Of a stretch of DNA of 64,000 nucleotides, positions 11,253-40,070 are shown in pieces; position 1 is the first letter of the stretch, and every line of letters starts with the position of its first letter. The position numbers and the translations under genes were made by a program. Below the pieces are notes generated by a model. It did not search any database. It had not been told where the DNA came from and saw only the letters and a program-made list of their open reading frames with translations. The DNA comes from Piscicola geometra (lineage: Eukaryota > Annelida > Clitellata > Hirudinida > Piscicolidae). The stretch is taken from the NCBI GenBank assembly GCA_943735955.1, contig OX030957.1, positions 6,928,757 through 6,992,756 on the forward strand, written 5' to 3'.

Positions 11253-14200
11253 TCAGATAATTGTATGGGTGCGATAAGTGTAGAAGCTGGTGAGGATTCG
11301 GTCGAAGTTGATGTTAAGCGCTATAGAAACGATGTAGAAGATGGCGACGACGGTGAAGGGGTAGAGGAGCATGCGCGTCTTCCTGAGAAACGGAAGACCT
11401 GCAAGGATGGTGATGATGATGATTATAATGACGATGATGATAGTAATGATATTATAATGATATTCACTCTTTTTAAAACAATAAAGACGATTTAATAGAA
11501 TAATAAAAAGTAATTTATAAATATAAAAAACCGCAAACGAAAAAACAATTCTTTTTACAATTTACGAGCGCTAAATAAATGCGGGTAGGACTAACAGCTG
11601 TATCCGAGGAAGGTGATGTAGATGTAGTAGGAGACGGAGACAAACCAGATGGTGTTGCCAATGGCGCAACTGAGGCGCGAATCCATCGACAGATCTGGTG
11701 GGAGGGAAGATATATGAATATTCAGATATATTTTATGTTAATGAATGCATAGAAATAGATAATTAAAATATTCATAAAAATGCAATAGTAAAAAATTTAA
11801 ATAATCCATTAAAAAAGTGTAAATATATTCAAAAATATGATTTAATGATTGATAATTGATTGACAATTGATGGCGGGCAGCTGGAAGAGGTGGATGAAGA
11901 GGAGGAGGGGCAGGAGGGCGTTCAAGTGGATGTCGAAGCAGTAGCCCCACTCCACATCGCCTCTGTCGTCGTGGTGGTGAGAGGGTGGTTGAGTTGGTTG
12001 TGTGGTGGGTGAGGTGTGGTAGTGGTGGTTGAGTGGGAAAGTGGCGTTGGAGGTGGTGGTGGAGTGGGAAGGTAGTGAGGGTGTTGGTACGATGGCAGTG
12101 GGAATGGGAGGGTGCTTGGAGGAGTAAGGAGCACATCCTATGTCGTCGTCATTCAGTAAAACGGCTCCGTTTGATGAAAAGATGCAGACTAAATGGCATA
12201 GCATTGCATTATTGCATCGGAAAAAACAAAAAAGCATTGGAAAACAGTGAGGGAGCATTGGAAAGGCATTGAAGGCACCTGTTGGGCGGCTGCACGATGA
12301 GGTACTTGTTGGTGACGAACCTGATTGTTGCAATCGTTTGAGACACGCAAGTCGTCATCAGGCACACACACTAGAGGTCGGACCGGGTACCCGATCCGAC
12401 CGGGTACCCGATCCGACCGGGTACCCGCGGGTACCTGCGGGACTCCCGCGGGAACGGGAATGAAAATTAATTTCGGACGGGAAAAGTCGGGAACCGGTAA
12501 TAAGCTTTCGGGACGGGAACGGGAATCAATATTCAAATCGGGAACGGGAATTAACTTTTAAATCGGGAACGGGAAAAACGGGAAGAAAAGATATTGGGAG
12601 TGGATTTTTCAACAATTATACTTCAGCAGACTCTTAAGTATGGAAATCTCTATTTCATCGATACTCCGTACTTAAAATAAGTATTAAATGCAATAGAAAT
12701 ATATAACCAAGTCACCATTGCGTTGTCAATGTCAAAATCTCTAACATTACATTTGAACTTGTTATGGCGAGTCCAAATATTAGGGAAATTAGAACAAATG
12801 GGTGATGATGAAAACTTGTCAGATGAAATCCAACTGGTCAGTTATATTATTTTAATGTTATAAATTCATACTTTGAATTAGAATTATTAATTTCCAGTTG
12901 AATGCTCAGTTGATCATTTTGACAAAAAAATATGCCTATTCATAATAATAATGACGAGCATTATTATAGTGGCGTATAACCCGAACGGGCTTCCAGGCTG
13001 CATATTTTCACTTGCACCTTTGGGTTACTAGGGCATTGGTTGCACTTGAACCTAGGACCTTTCATTATTGGTCAAGCCGAGAGTCGTTGCCGACTCAGCT
13101 ACACGTTCACCCATTGATCTTATTCATATGGCAGCATGTCTGTTGCATACCCCAGTATAAAAAAATATTATTTAAAAAGTTTGGGATAGAAAAAAATAAA
13201 TACCAAGACTTTCATTAGAGAAAACTTAATTCCATTTTGTATAGCCAGACCAAGCTCCAGTGACGTTGAGAAAAAAAAACAAATGATGGTTATTTATACC
13301 CTATATGTTAGTTTTTATAACGTAAAAATTATAATACAATTTTTTTACTATCAAATTATACGAATGATTTTATTTGTGCAGTTGTGGAAAATAGGAATGT
13401 TGTCAAAAAACATATTTCTAAAATTATTGAGGAGTTAATTATAATAAAAGAGGGAAAAGATTCAGAAGAGGATGAATTGTACAAATTCACAATTACGTCC
13501 CACCAAAATTGAAGATTATAAAGATGTTAAATCTATTGGAGTAAAAAAAATTCCAATACTACAAGAAGTAGCCAAAATTTTGTTTAGTATACCTGCAAGT
13601 TCTATTCCCTGTGAACGGAATTTGTCAACATGTGGTCGTTTAACTTCAGACCTAAGATCACCTAATTTGAAAGCTAAAACTGTTGACGGTTTATCCTGTG
13701 TTAAAAGCAATAAAAACTTGATTGAATTACTCAAAAACAATGACTAACTTCAATACTTTCATTTCAATAATAATTTGAAATTTAAATCGTGTTTTTTTAA
13801 TTTTGTTAAAAGAAATATTTCTGACTTTCAAATAATGAACTTCAAGAAATTTTAGGACTAGCAAGTTTGGGACCGGTGAAAACGGCAGCAAAAATAAATA
13901 AATAAACAAAATTTGTGTTGTTGAAATGGGTCGAGACCGGGTCAAAAAGTTTCGGGTCGAGACCGGGAATCGAGTTGCGGGAACGGGACGGGACGGGAAT
14001 CAAAATTCTGTCGGTCCATCGGGAACGGGACGGGACGGGAAAACAAAATTCGGAAAAGGGACGGGACCGGGAATTAAAAATCGTCCATGTCCGACCTCTA
14101 ACACACACTCACATCAGAGGCTTTTCAAATACACATGAAAAAACTGGATATATGATTATATAAATATATGATATATGATTATGGCATCATTGATGCACAA

Positions 14201-15376
14201 GATTGCCAACTATAAGAGACCTCTTTTAAACAAGCACACATGAAGATGATGATGATGATACTGATGATGACGATAGCGATGCTGCTGATGATGATACGAA
14301 CCAGAGAGCAGTGGCGACGACACAGCCGACTCCGATGCAGTCGACGAAGAGGACGTAGAGGAAGAATTTGAGGAAGCCGACGAGGCCCAACCTCAGTGCT
14401 ATCGAGTAGCCCACTGAGGAGACTGCGGTCGGTGGGTGGTTGGGGGTTGTGGTGGATGAATTTTGTGGGAGTGAGATATTGGTGGTGGGGGGGGGGGGTG
14501 GGAGGATAGTAGTGGTGGTGTTGGATGAGATGGTGGTCGTGGTCGTGGTGGGATTGTGAAGGTGGTGGTGGTGTTGGAAGAGATGGTGGTGGTGGTCGTG
14601 GTGGGATTGTGAAGGTGGTGGTGGTGGGTGGATGAGATGGTGGTTTTGTGGCAGTAGATGAGTTGTGGTTTCAGTTGAGACAAGAGATTTAAATATATTT
14701 ATTTTTATTAGAATATTACAATTTGTATTTAAGGATTACTTTTCTGTGACACTTACCGAAGACACACAAACTGAGAAGAATCAGAAAAGCTGGGTCATCC
14801 CTGGCCCATTGGTTCTTTGTGTCTATTATTATTATTATTATTAACTGTTAAAACTTTAATTTTTTATAATAAAAAATTAATTCAAATTAAATCATAAATT
14901 TTAAAAAAATCTTATTTAGAACAAATTAACTAATTCTTACGTTTTCTATAGTTGAAATTCCTGTACCTGAATGGCATTGTTTTAATAGAATGAATGAATT
15001 GAATTTACTAGTTTAGTTCTGTCACTTCTAAGTTGTTATATCATGTATACATTGTGATAATGTATAAAAAAATGAAAAAACGTAAAAAAACTAAACTAGT
15101 CAATTTTTTAAACTACTTAAAAAAGTTTTTTTCAAGGATATAAGACTTTTGTGTATGTGTATGTATGTGTGTGTGTGTATGTATACGTGTGTGTCTGTGT
15201 GTGTGTGGGAAGGAGGGGGCAGTACTTGAGGAATTATCACGAACACTTTTTGAGGGGCGATGAAGAGATAGAGCATTTGCCACGAGGCGTACTGGAAGTC
15301 CATCTGCCTGTAGTTCAGCAGACGCCTCAAGAAGCGACTTCTTTTCGCAGCTGCATTCAAGTTGCAACATACTACT
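11253..15376 (-). CDS. unc-50: UNC-50 homologue, Golgi multi-pass membrane protein
   Basis: Exons on the minus strand: about 15376-15245, 14966-14941 (26-nt microexon), 14822-14757, 14413-14302, 12320-12279, 11962-11865, 11694-11596 and 11398-11253 (stop TGA). All junction phases agree. The translation follows UNC50 from end to end: RQMDFQYASWQMLYLF, QWARDDPAFLILLSL, VDCIGVGCVVATALWFV, TNKYLI, DVEWGYCFDIHLNALLPLL, YYIYITFLGYS, then a last hydrophobic segment and SFYTYR. About 234 residues are recovered; the family is about 259, so a first exon with the start codon is missing upstream of 15376 and was not found. UNC-50 family proteins are Golgi/ER membrane proteins; in C. elegans UNC-50 is needed for nicotinic receptor trafficking. 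Two donors are GTTCGT. Intron 14301-12321 holds a hAT element. Confidence 0.92.
12943..13113 (-). mobile_element. tRNA-derived SINE, copy 1 (nested in the hAT element)
   Basis: Read on the minus strand, the head contains an A-box-like TAGCTGAGTCGG and a B-box-like GGTTCAAGTGC at tRNA-like spacing. A non-tRNA body follows, and the 3' tail is an ATT repeat. A near-identical copy is at 35192-35406 and a head-only copy at 45886-45972, so this is an interspersed pol III-type family. Confidence 0.75.
13472..13747 (+). pseudogene. hAT transposase C-terminal (dimerisation) fragment
   Basis: A 91-codon open frame matches the hATC pattern: LQEVAKILFSIPASS, then ERNLSTCGRL, then RSPNLKAKTVDGL. No catalytic-domain coding sequence survives upstream in the element, so this is a remnant rather than a working transposase. 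Confidence 0.8.
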
Positions 15377-15379
15377 GAG

Positions 15380-16672
15380 GTGAATTATTTATAATATTTA
15401 TTTATTATGCATTTATATATTTTTCATATTAATGTTAGATTTGCAATTTATAAAAAAGCTTAGATTCATTTTCGATAAACTTAAATTAGTATAGTGATAA
15501 GATTATTCTATAATCTTATAAAAATCGTCAAATATGTCAAAATGTCATGTACTTTTAATGACAAAATCTACAATCTTGCATTACATTTTACATATTTGAC
15601 TAATTTTTATAAATGAATCATAAACGTAATTCAACATCTTTTCTTTTAAAAAAAATGGAGAAAACATTCTCATAGATCGTAAAATTTACGTCGTAAATGA
15701 ATGAAATGGAAACAATGTTAAAAATAAATTGTTGCCTGAGTTAGTAGTTGTAGGAGACAAATCTCCAGGATTGGACGTCATTTAAATCGTTTTTTAGACT
15801 TAATTATTGTATTATTTCTTATTGAAAAAAGATAAATTTTTGAAAAGTTATACAAATAGGTTTCGAATCAACTACCTACTATTATAAATATTCCTTTAAA
15901 AGTAAATCAGTTGTTACTACATCATCATGATTATCAAGAGCCTAATATTTAAAGAAAATATAAGTTTAAAAAATTGGTTGAATAAAATGTTTTTCTATTA
16001 AAACAATTTATTTATATTAATTCTGAAATAATTTGCAAAATTATTTTTTTGAAAGTTAAATTTGAAGTTATTAGCAAATATATATTTTTTTAAAACAGTT
16101 TTAGAAAATACTTAGGAATAAATTTATAAAACGTATAATATTGCGTTCAAAAGGTGAAATTTGGCAACAAACATCTCAATTTTCCCAAACTTTTCAAAAG
16201 CTAGTTATTCATTCATAAAAACTATAATTCTTTTATCTAATGCTTGTCAATTATTAAATCATCTCAATTGTAACCTAAGTTATATTTTCATTTTTAAAAA
16301 TAGAAAAATAATTTATTTCTTTTGTTCACAATTTTCAACAATATTCTGTTATTATAAAACTAGGTCCACAAATTCTATTATTGGTAGATAAAACAAAGAA
16401 ATAAGTTATTTGAATGTAAGTAGTTTCTATTTTGAATAAATGACTCTAACGAGAATACTCTTGAAACTTGAAGTCAAAAACGATTGTAAAGTCATTGATT
16501 TTTCTTATACAGGTCTGTGTAGTTTTTGTTTAAATAAAAAAATTGATATGAGAATCACTATTAATAACTTAATCATAATAACCAATAAAACATGCAAAAT
16601 ATTCATGCATTTTATAAAATTAAAACTATAAAAGTATAAATCTTCCATATGAAATACCTAAATAAATTGCAG
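15380..16672. other. AT-rich region between divergent unc-50 and BRAP
   Basis: No conserved exon was recognised, although the missing first exon of unc-50 (minus) and possibly that of BRAP (plus) should lie here. The two genes are head to head, so this is a candidate shared promoter interval. Confidence 0.4.
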
Positions 16673-23625
<6,953 letters not shown>

Positions 23626-23965
23626 TGATTTTCATTGGAGGTGATGATAATGGTTGGTGGGATGATGATAATGGTTGGAGGGGTGATGATAATGGTTGGA
23701 GGGGTGATGATAATGGTTGGAGGGGTGATGATAATGGTTGGAGGATGATGATAATGGTTGGAGGGTTACTTTTTTGGTGATAATGATGATCAAGGTGGTG
23801 GGGTGATAATGATGATCAAGGTGGTGGGGTGATAAAGAGGAGGATGATGATAATGATGATTAAGGTGGTGGGGTGATAATGATGATTAAGGTGGTGGGTG
23901 ATAAAGATGATGATGATGATGATTAAGATGGTGGGGTGATAAAGAGGATGATGATGATGATGACA
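23626..23965 (+). repeat. GATGATAATGGTTGGAG repeats in BRAP 3' sequence
   Basis: Directly after the BRAP stop codon lie about six units of a 21-bp GATGATAATGGTTGGAGGG motif, then GATGAT-rich repeats. They probably belong to the BRAP 3' untranslated region, since the first poly(A) signal is at 24237. Confidence 0.7.
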
Positions 23966-24236
23966 GTGGTGGCGGGAACAATTGAGAACTGTGCATTTTT
24001 GGATTTGAGTTAATCCAAAATGCGATTGGAACACTTGTTTAAAAGGGTGAAAAACACATCTCTTAAATGTTATGTGTTTCTCGTGTTTATTTGAAACGAT
24101 TGTATACACCTGTGATGTGTGCAGTTTGTACACTCTGTAAACTTTTGTGCACTTTTTGTGTAGTTAGTGCACTTTTTCTCACTATGCCTGTGCTTTTGTT
24201 CCTGTATATCTGTGACAGCCTCCATCTATACTACTC

Positions 24237-24242
24237 AATAAA
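24237..24242 (+). terminator. Poly(A) signal of BRAP
   Basis: AATAAA about 610 bases after the BRAP stop. The intervening sequence contains TGT-rich stretches typical of 3' ends. Confidence 0.5.
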
Positions 24243-24608
24243 CGCTCTTTCAATCTTTCTTAACCATTTTTATTGAATTAATAGGAAATTTAAGGATCAA
24301 GAAAATATAATTCATTATTTAATTAATGGAATTGTTAAGTTATTTCTTTTTAAATAAGATAATTGACCATTTAATTGAATGTAAAAAAAAGCTAAAGTTT
24401 GTGTTTTCTTTATTCATAGCATCCTTACCAGTATCTGGCGCAATCGAACAATCTTTACAACAGTGATAGAGAGAACACTGTTATGTTACGAACACAGTGT
24501 TTGCTCTCATAACTGAAGAATATCGCTGGAAATACATGATTGAGACAGAATATTTGATTTTTAATGGAAGCCGATTGGCTGCAGATTGCCACAAACATCC
24601 GGCTACTC

Positions 24609-25727
24609 TAGAGACCGACCGAAATTCGGTTCGGTTTCGGTTTCGGCGCCGAAATTGCAAATTTTCTTAGTTTCGGCCATTTTTCGGTTTCGGCCGAATC
24701 TAATTTTACAATTTCGGCCATTTTTCGGTTTCGGCCGAAAATAATTTTGTAATTTCGGCTCAATTTCGGTTTCGGCCGAAATGGATCTCATATTTACCGA
24801 AAATCCGAAATTTTTATTTATTTATGTAGTTTATCTGATATATCTGTATCTTCAATCGAACTATTAAGTTCGGATTCGATTCTCTATTAGATATCTATTA
24901 GTTATCGTGGTTGATTGATTTATGGGTGTCATCAAACTAATTATTCGAATAACATATACAAGCATCTGGAACAACAATCATGTATTTGATATTTAAGTAA
25001 ATTGGGATACATTCAATGATGATATTTAACAAAACATTTGTTCAAAAAATGTTATTGTCAAAAGTAAGTATCTGTATATCCTCAATCGAACTCGAATTAT
25101 TAAGTTTTGGTTCGATTCTCATCTGTATTAGATATATATTAGATGTGATGGGAAAGTTAAATGCATCTTTGGCAATGATCCAGAAGGTCGATTTATTAGA
25201 GGTACACACACACACACACACACACACATTATTCGAATAAGATATACAAGCATGTGGAATTCTAGATATCCATGCTTTGAAAAACACTGTATATAAGTCG
25301 AAAGAACGAGAAGATTTGGCTTCGATTAATTAATTCAAAAATAAATTGTGAGAATGTCGTTGAATCCTATTTGGAAGTTTTTTTTACAAAATGTCAGTCT
25401 GACCAAAGCAAAGCCTGTCAACAACAACAAAAAATTTTTTTTGAAAAACTTTTTTTTTTGCTTAAAATATACGCTTGTTTGGATTTATTTATTAAACTGG
25501 CATTGTCATCATTAAATACTATTTTTTCATTTTAAATAAAAGTTGGGAAAAATTTCGGCTTCGGTTTCGGCCAAAAATCTGCTTACAATTTTGGTTTAAT
25601 TTTGGTTTCGGCCGAAATTTGATATTCAATTTCGGCTTAATTTCGGTTTCGGCCGAAAATGGGATTTTAATTTCGGCCTAATTTCGGTTTCGGCCGAAAT
25701 AAAAATATCTGTTTCGGTCGGTCTCTA
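24609..25727. mobile_element. Non-autonomous hAT-type element (TAGAGACCGACCGAAA termini)
   Basis: Perfect inverted ends TAGAGACCGACCGAAA / TTTCGGTCGGTCTCTA bound a 1.1-kb element. Flanking octamers GGCTACTC (24601-24608) and GACTACTC (25728-25735) match at 7 of 8 positions, fitting an 8-bp hAT target duplication. Subterminal arrays of TTTCGGTTTCGGCCGAAA occur at both ends. A short CA microsatellite is at 25204-25228. No transposase domain was recognised, so it needs a helper in trans. Its ends share TAGAG with the hAT at 12372. Confidence 0.82.
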
Positions 25728-25735
25728 GACTACTC

Positions 25736-26488
25736 CTTGTCATCGAACAGTGTCATGCTTTAGGGGCCTATTTGTTCCTTAACTCAATGTAAACATTACT
25801 GACTTGAAAAATAATTATGAGATATACGATTGATACATAATTACCAAACGGTTTACCAGAAAACACTGAAACTCTTGTGATACGTAATTTTAACTCTTGA
25901 ATAATATTAAGTGACAGCAGTGGTATGCGAGGCATGGAGGGTTAAGGCACGTGTAGTGAGCATGGGTGTTATAGTATCTCCTTTATATACACTAAATTAA
26001 GACATTTTACCGATTTGGTGAGAAAAGTCAAAAGTAGAAAGACACGTCCGCCTATTCCTCCTCACAAACGACCTGTGCAAGTCTCAAATAAATACTTTTC
26101 GAATCGTCAAATATCAACAAATCCTTGTCTCCAATGCAGAATGGCCACAGGAACACAAGAGGCCGTTCTAGTGAATCGTGACGAAGAGTAACATTGCATA
26201 ACAATTCCCTTCAGGAAGTGCTTCAATTCAATGCCATGGCAATAATAAAAATGAGAATAATCAGGATGAGAACAATATTAATAAGAATAATGATGATGAG
26301 AACAATATTAATAAGAATAATGATGATGATAATAATAATAGTAATAATGAGCATAATAATAATAATAATATCATCAATATCAATAGTGACAAACAAAATA
26401 GTTAAATTCGAATCGATTTAGAGGAAGAAAAGTTTAAGTTAATGCTGGTATGTTCCATCATGAGAATCCGAAGAAAAGATTGACTTGA
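25736..26488. other. AT-rich intergenic region
   Basis: No gene recognised. A degenerate AATAATAAT/GATGAT repeat lies at 26225-26380. Confidence 0.4.
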
Positions 26489-26489
26489 T

Positions 26490-26700
26490 ATGTAACATTG
26501 TAACACTGTAACAATTACATTGTAACACTGTAACATTTACATTGTAAAACTGTAACAGTTACATTGTAGCACTGTAACAGTTACATTGTAACACTATAAC
26601 AGTTACATTGTAACACTGTAACAGTTACATTGTAACACTGTAACAGTTACATTGTAACACTGTAACAGTTACATTGTAATAATCTAACTTAGTAACATTG
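26490..26700 (+). repeat. 22-bp minisatellite (ACATTGTAACACTGTAACAG)
   Basis: About nine units of a 22-bp sequence, itself two diverged 11-mers (acattgtaaca / ctgtaacagtt). Lies about 240 bases beyond the 3' end of the discoidin gene. Confidence 0.9.
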
Positions 26701-26942
26701 TAACTATCTGCTAGCTACTGCAACTTAATTGGTTGACCGAAAAGAGAATGCCAAACGAGTTTAACTTTCTCTGAGACCACACTACTCGAACTTTATACAT
26801 TCTATGGATTTACAAACACCATCAGTACTATAATCATCCCCAGCAGTACTACAATCATCGCCGTCATCCCACACCCACCCACCACCCCCCTCCCCACTCC
26901 AATCACTACCAGCATCACCATCAACACCCCCCCCCCCCTCCA

Positions 26943-37260
<10,318 letters not shown>

Positions 37261-37889
37261 CGTCTGTTGCGAAATGTCGGCAAATTTAAATTTATGGACA
37301 ACACGGCTCAAAGCTACTTAATATATTTTAACATCGATTTAAATGTATAGTTATTCACAAAATACTTAAAGTGAATTTAAATTTATAATATTGAATAAAA
37401 AATATATTTAAATAGGGATATCTCAGTCTAGTGATCGCCATGCAACATTAGAGTGTCTCACATGCTTTTTCAATAAGACTTAATTGCTTGGAGACGTGCG
37501 TTGAGTTGGTGCGGATGGCTTCAATTGAGGAAGATATTCTTGCTGGTGATGCACTTGTGTCAACTTTACGTCATTGCGATAATATGAGTTGCTGCATTGC
37601 GAACCAATTGGAGGCTCAAAGGGTCTGAAGGTTTCCTAGTCAAAGCCATCCTATTCTTTCATCGTATTATTTTTCATGGCATTTAAAAGATAAAGATACA
37701 AAATCTATATAAATTTATTTTGCAATGGTCAATTTTTTTAAAGTAGAACAACGTTAAAAACTTCTAGCGATTGAGCAGTGAATGGGAATTGATTGATGGA
37801 AGGGTGTGGAGTTGGTCTAGACAGGAGAGTGCTGATCATTTTGAGTGATGTTTTGGTCGATACCTTATCGACTGAGACAGCAGTAGTGG

Positions 37890-38178
<289 letters not shown>

Positions 38179-38453
38179 AACAATAGTAGTATGACAGCAT
38201 CAGTGTTCTACTACCCTGAGTTTTATTCCATTTTAATGATTTTGTATAATCTTTGAAAGAGCCAGCCCTGAGAAGCATCCAAATGTGAGTTGCACTCATG
38301 TATTTTCAAATTTTCAATGAAATTGAGTTTTTTATTATTATTTTATATTTTATACTTAATTATAATTTTTGTTTTTTTTGGTGTTGTTGACTACATTATA
38401 CCGGTTTGCTTGATTCAAGCTTACCGTCAAGTTAGTCACTTATATTGAAAATT

Positions 38454-38590
<137 letters not shown>

Positions 38591-39762
38591 AGCTAGTATA
38601 TTTTGCTTTTTTTTTTTCATTATATATTTTTATGTTATCATTATTCTTAATACTTGTTTTATTATTAAAAACTTATTCAAAGTTTACTAAGAGTGATTGT
38701 ATTTTTTTAATTTAAAAAGATTTATTTGAATTCTTTGACGATTGTGTGCTTTCGTTTAACGATCGCTTCGTTAAAGGTATTTTCCGGGTTCTTTGAAAAT
38801 TTTTCTATTAACCTCCATTCGATTATACATTTGTTGGCCTTTAAAAATGAAATTTTCAACATGAAATTCAGGCTCTTAAAAGCTTTTTGAGTAGATTCAG
38901 CTTGAGACTTCCATCCAAACTGTCTATAAAGACATGAGTCAAGCGCTCAAAAGCTTGTCAATAATTTAATTTTTCCACTCGTTTTTAGTACAGTTTCGAA
39001 TTCACACTAATGGGAAGAAATTAATTAATTAATTGATTAATTAATTGGTTGAGAGTGTGGAAAAATGCTCGCTTCATCTTTGTCCGAAGCGGAGATTGAA
39101 TGAGTGGTCATGCAAGCAAACACTGGCAACATCAAATTGCACTAAAAAGCAACTGAATGTATCTCGTCGGAGGATAATTTATGGAGCGCATAACTTGAAA
39201 AACATTTCGTGTCTAATCATCATTTTATTTTAATTACGCACGGACCAACCTACTGCATGCGTAATGTTACATGTGAAGGCCTCCATGGAGTATAGGATAT
39301 TGATATTGAATGAAGGATATATGATATGGATGGGGTTGTGATATGAAAAGAAATTTATTGAACGACGAAGGCAATTATTCGAAGAAATGAAGTGCACGTG
39401 AGTGGGTTTATACAAAGAGGTCAACGTAAAGTTTCTTCTTATTTGCATTCTGCTGCCTATTCTTGCCTCTGTCTCATGACTTAATTGGGTTGAATTAATT
39501 TAATGAGGGGTTGAGTTTATTTAATCGGTTTAATTGAAAAAGAATGCATTAAAAATCGTTAACTGGAAACTGTTATGTAACTAATTGATTCGTTGCAAAT
39601 CAATGTTTTTGGTCTTTATGTTGTAATGCATTGTCGCGTTAGTTTTATTTCTACTTTTTTTTCATAACTAATTCATAAGTAGTTTTATTATTAGAAGATA
39701 TAAAAAAAGTAGTAGTAGAAGTAGTATTTGTAGTAGTAGCAGTATCAGTTGTAGTAGGAGGA

Positions 39763-40070
39763 CCGTAAATACCAAGTTTTTCGGATACCCATGTTGTTCA
39801 GACACCATTCCTTTTTTACCTATTGTTTTTTAGGCCTTAGTTTGGACATACATTTTAAAAACAAGAATGTCTATGATTGTAATTATGGAAAACAACATAA
39901 ATACTCGTAACTGAGTTTCTATAATATTATGATTAATTTAATTAGACTAAGAATAGAAAGAGTAATGAGCAAACAACTTCAATATTTAGCAATTTATATT
40001 TTATTTTAAAGATTTTCGTACATTTGAAATACAATTATTCAAAAGTGTGCGAATATATTGGTATTTACGG
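39763..40070. mobile_element. Possible MITE with 13-bp inverted ends
   Basis: CCGTAAATACCAA at 39763-39775 is exactly inverted as TTGGTATTTACGG at 40058-40070, enclosing about 280 AT-rich bases. I do not see a convincing target-site duplication, so the identity as a MITE is tentative. Confidence 0.4.

Larger units (their letters stand above)
12372..14100 (+). mobile_element. hAT-superfamily DNA transposon remnant in an unc-50 intron
   Basis: The element starts TAGAGGTCGGAC and ends with its inverted copy GTCCGACCTCTA. It is flanked by the 8-bp duplication ACACACAC at 12364-12371 and 14101-14108, the target-site length expected of hAT elements. GC-rich subterminal arrays of GGGACGGGAACGGGAAT type occur at both ends. 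Bases 13472-13747 encode the hAT C-terminal dimerisation domain (IPASSIPCERNLSTCGRLTSD). The rest of the transposase is decayed, so the copy is non-autonomous. A tRNA-derived SINE is nested at 12943-13113. Confidence 0.88.

Noticed and set aside
13003..13115. Genuine tRNA gene
   Set aside because: A- and B-box words are present, but no cloverleaf could be drawn, and the sequence is interspersed with a non-tRNA body and ATT tail, so it is a SINE.
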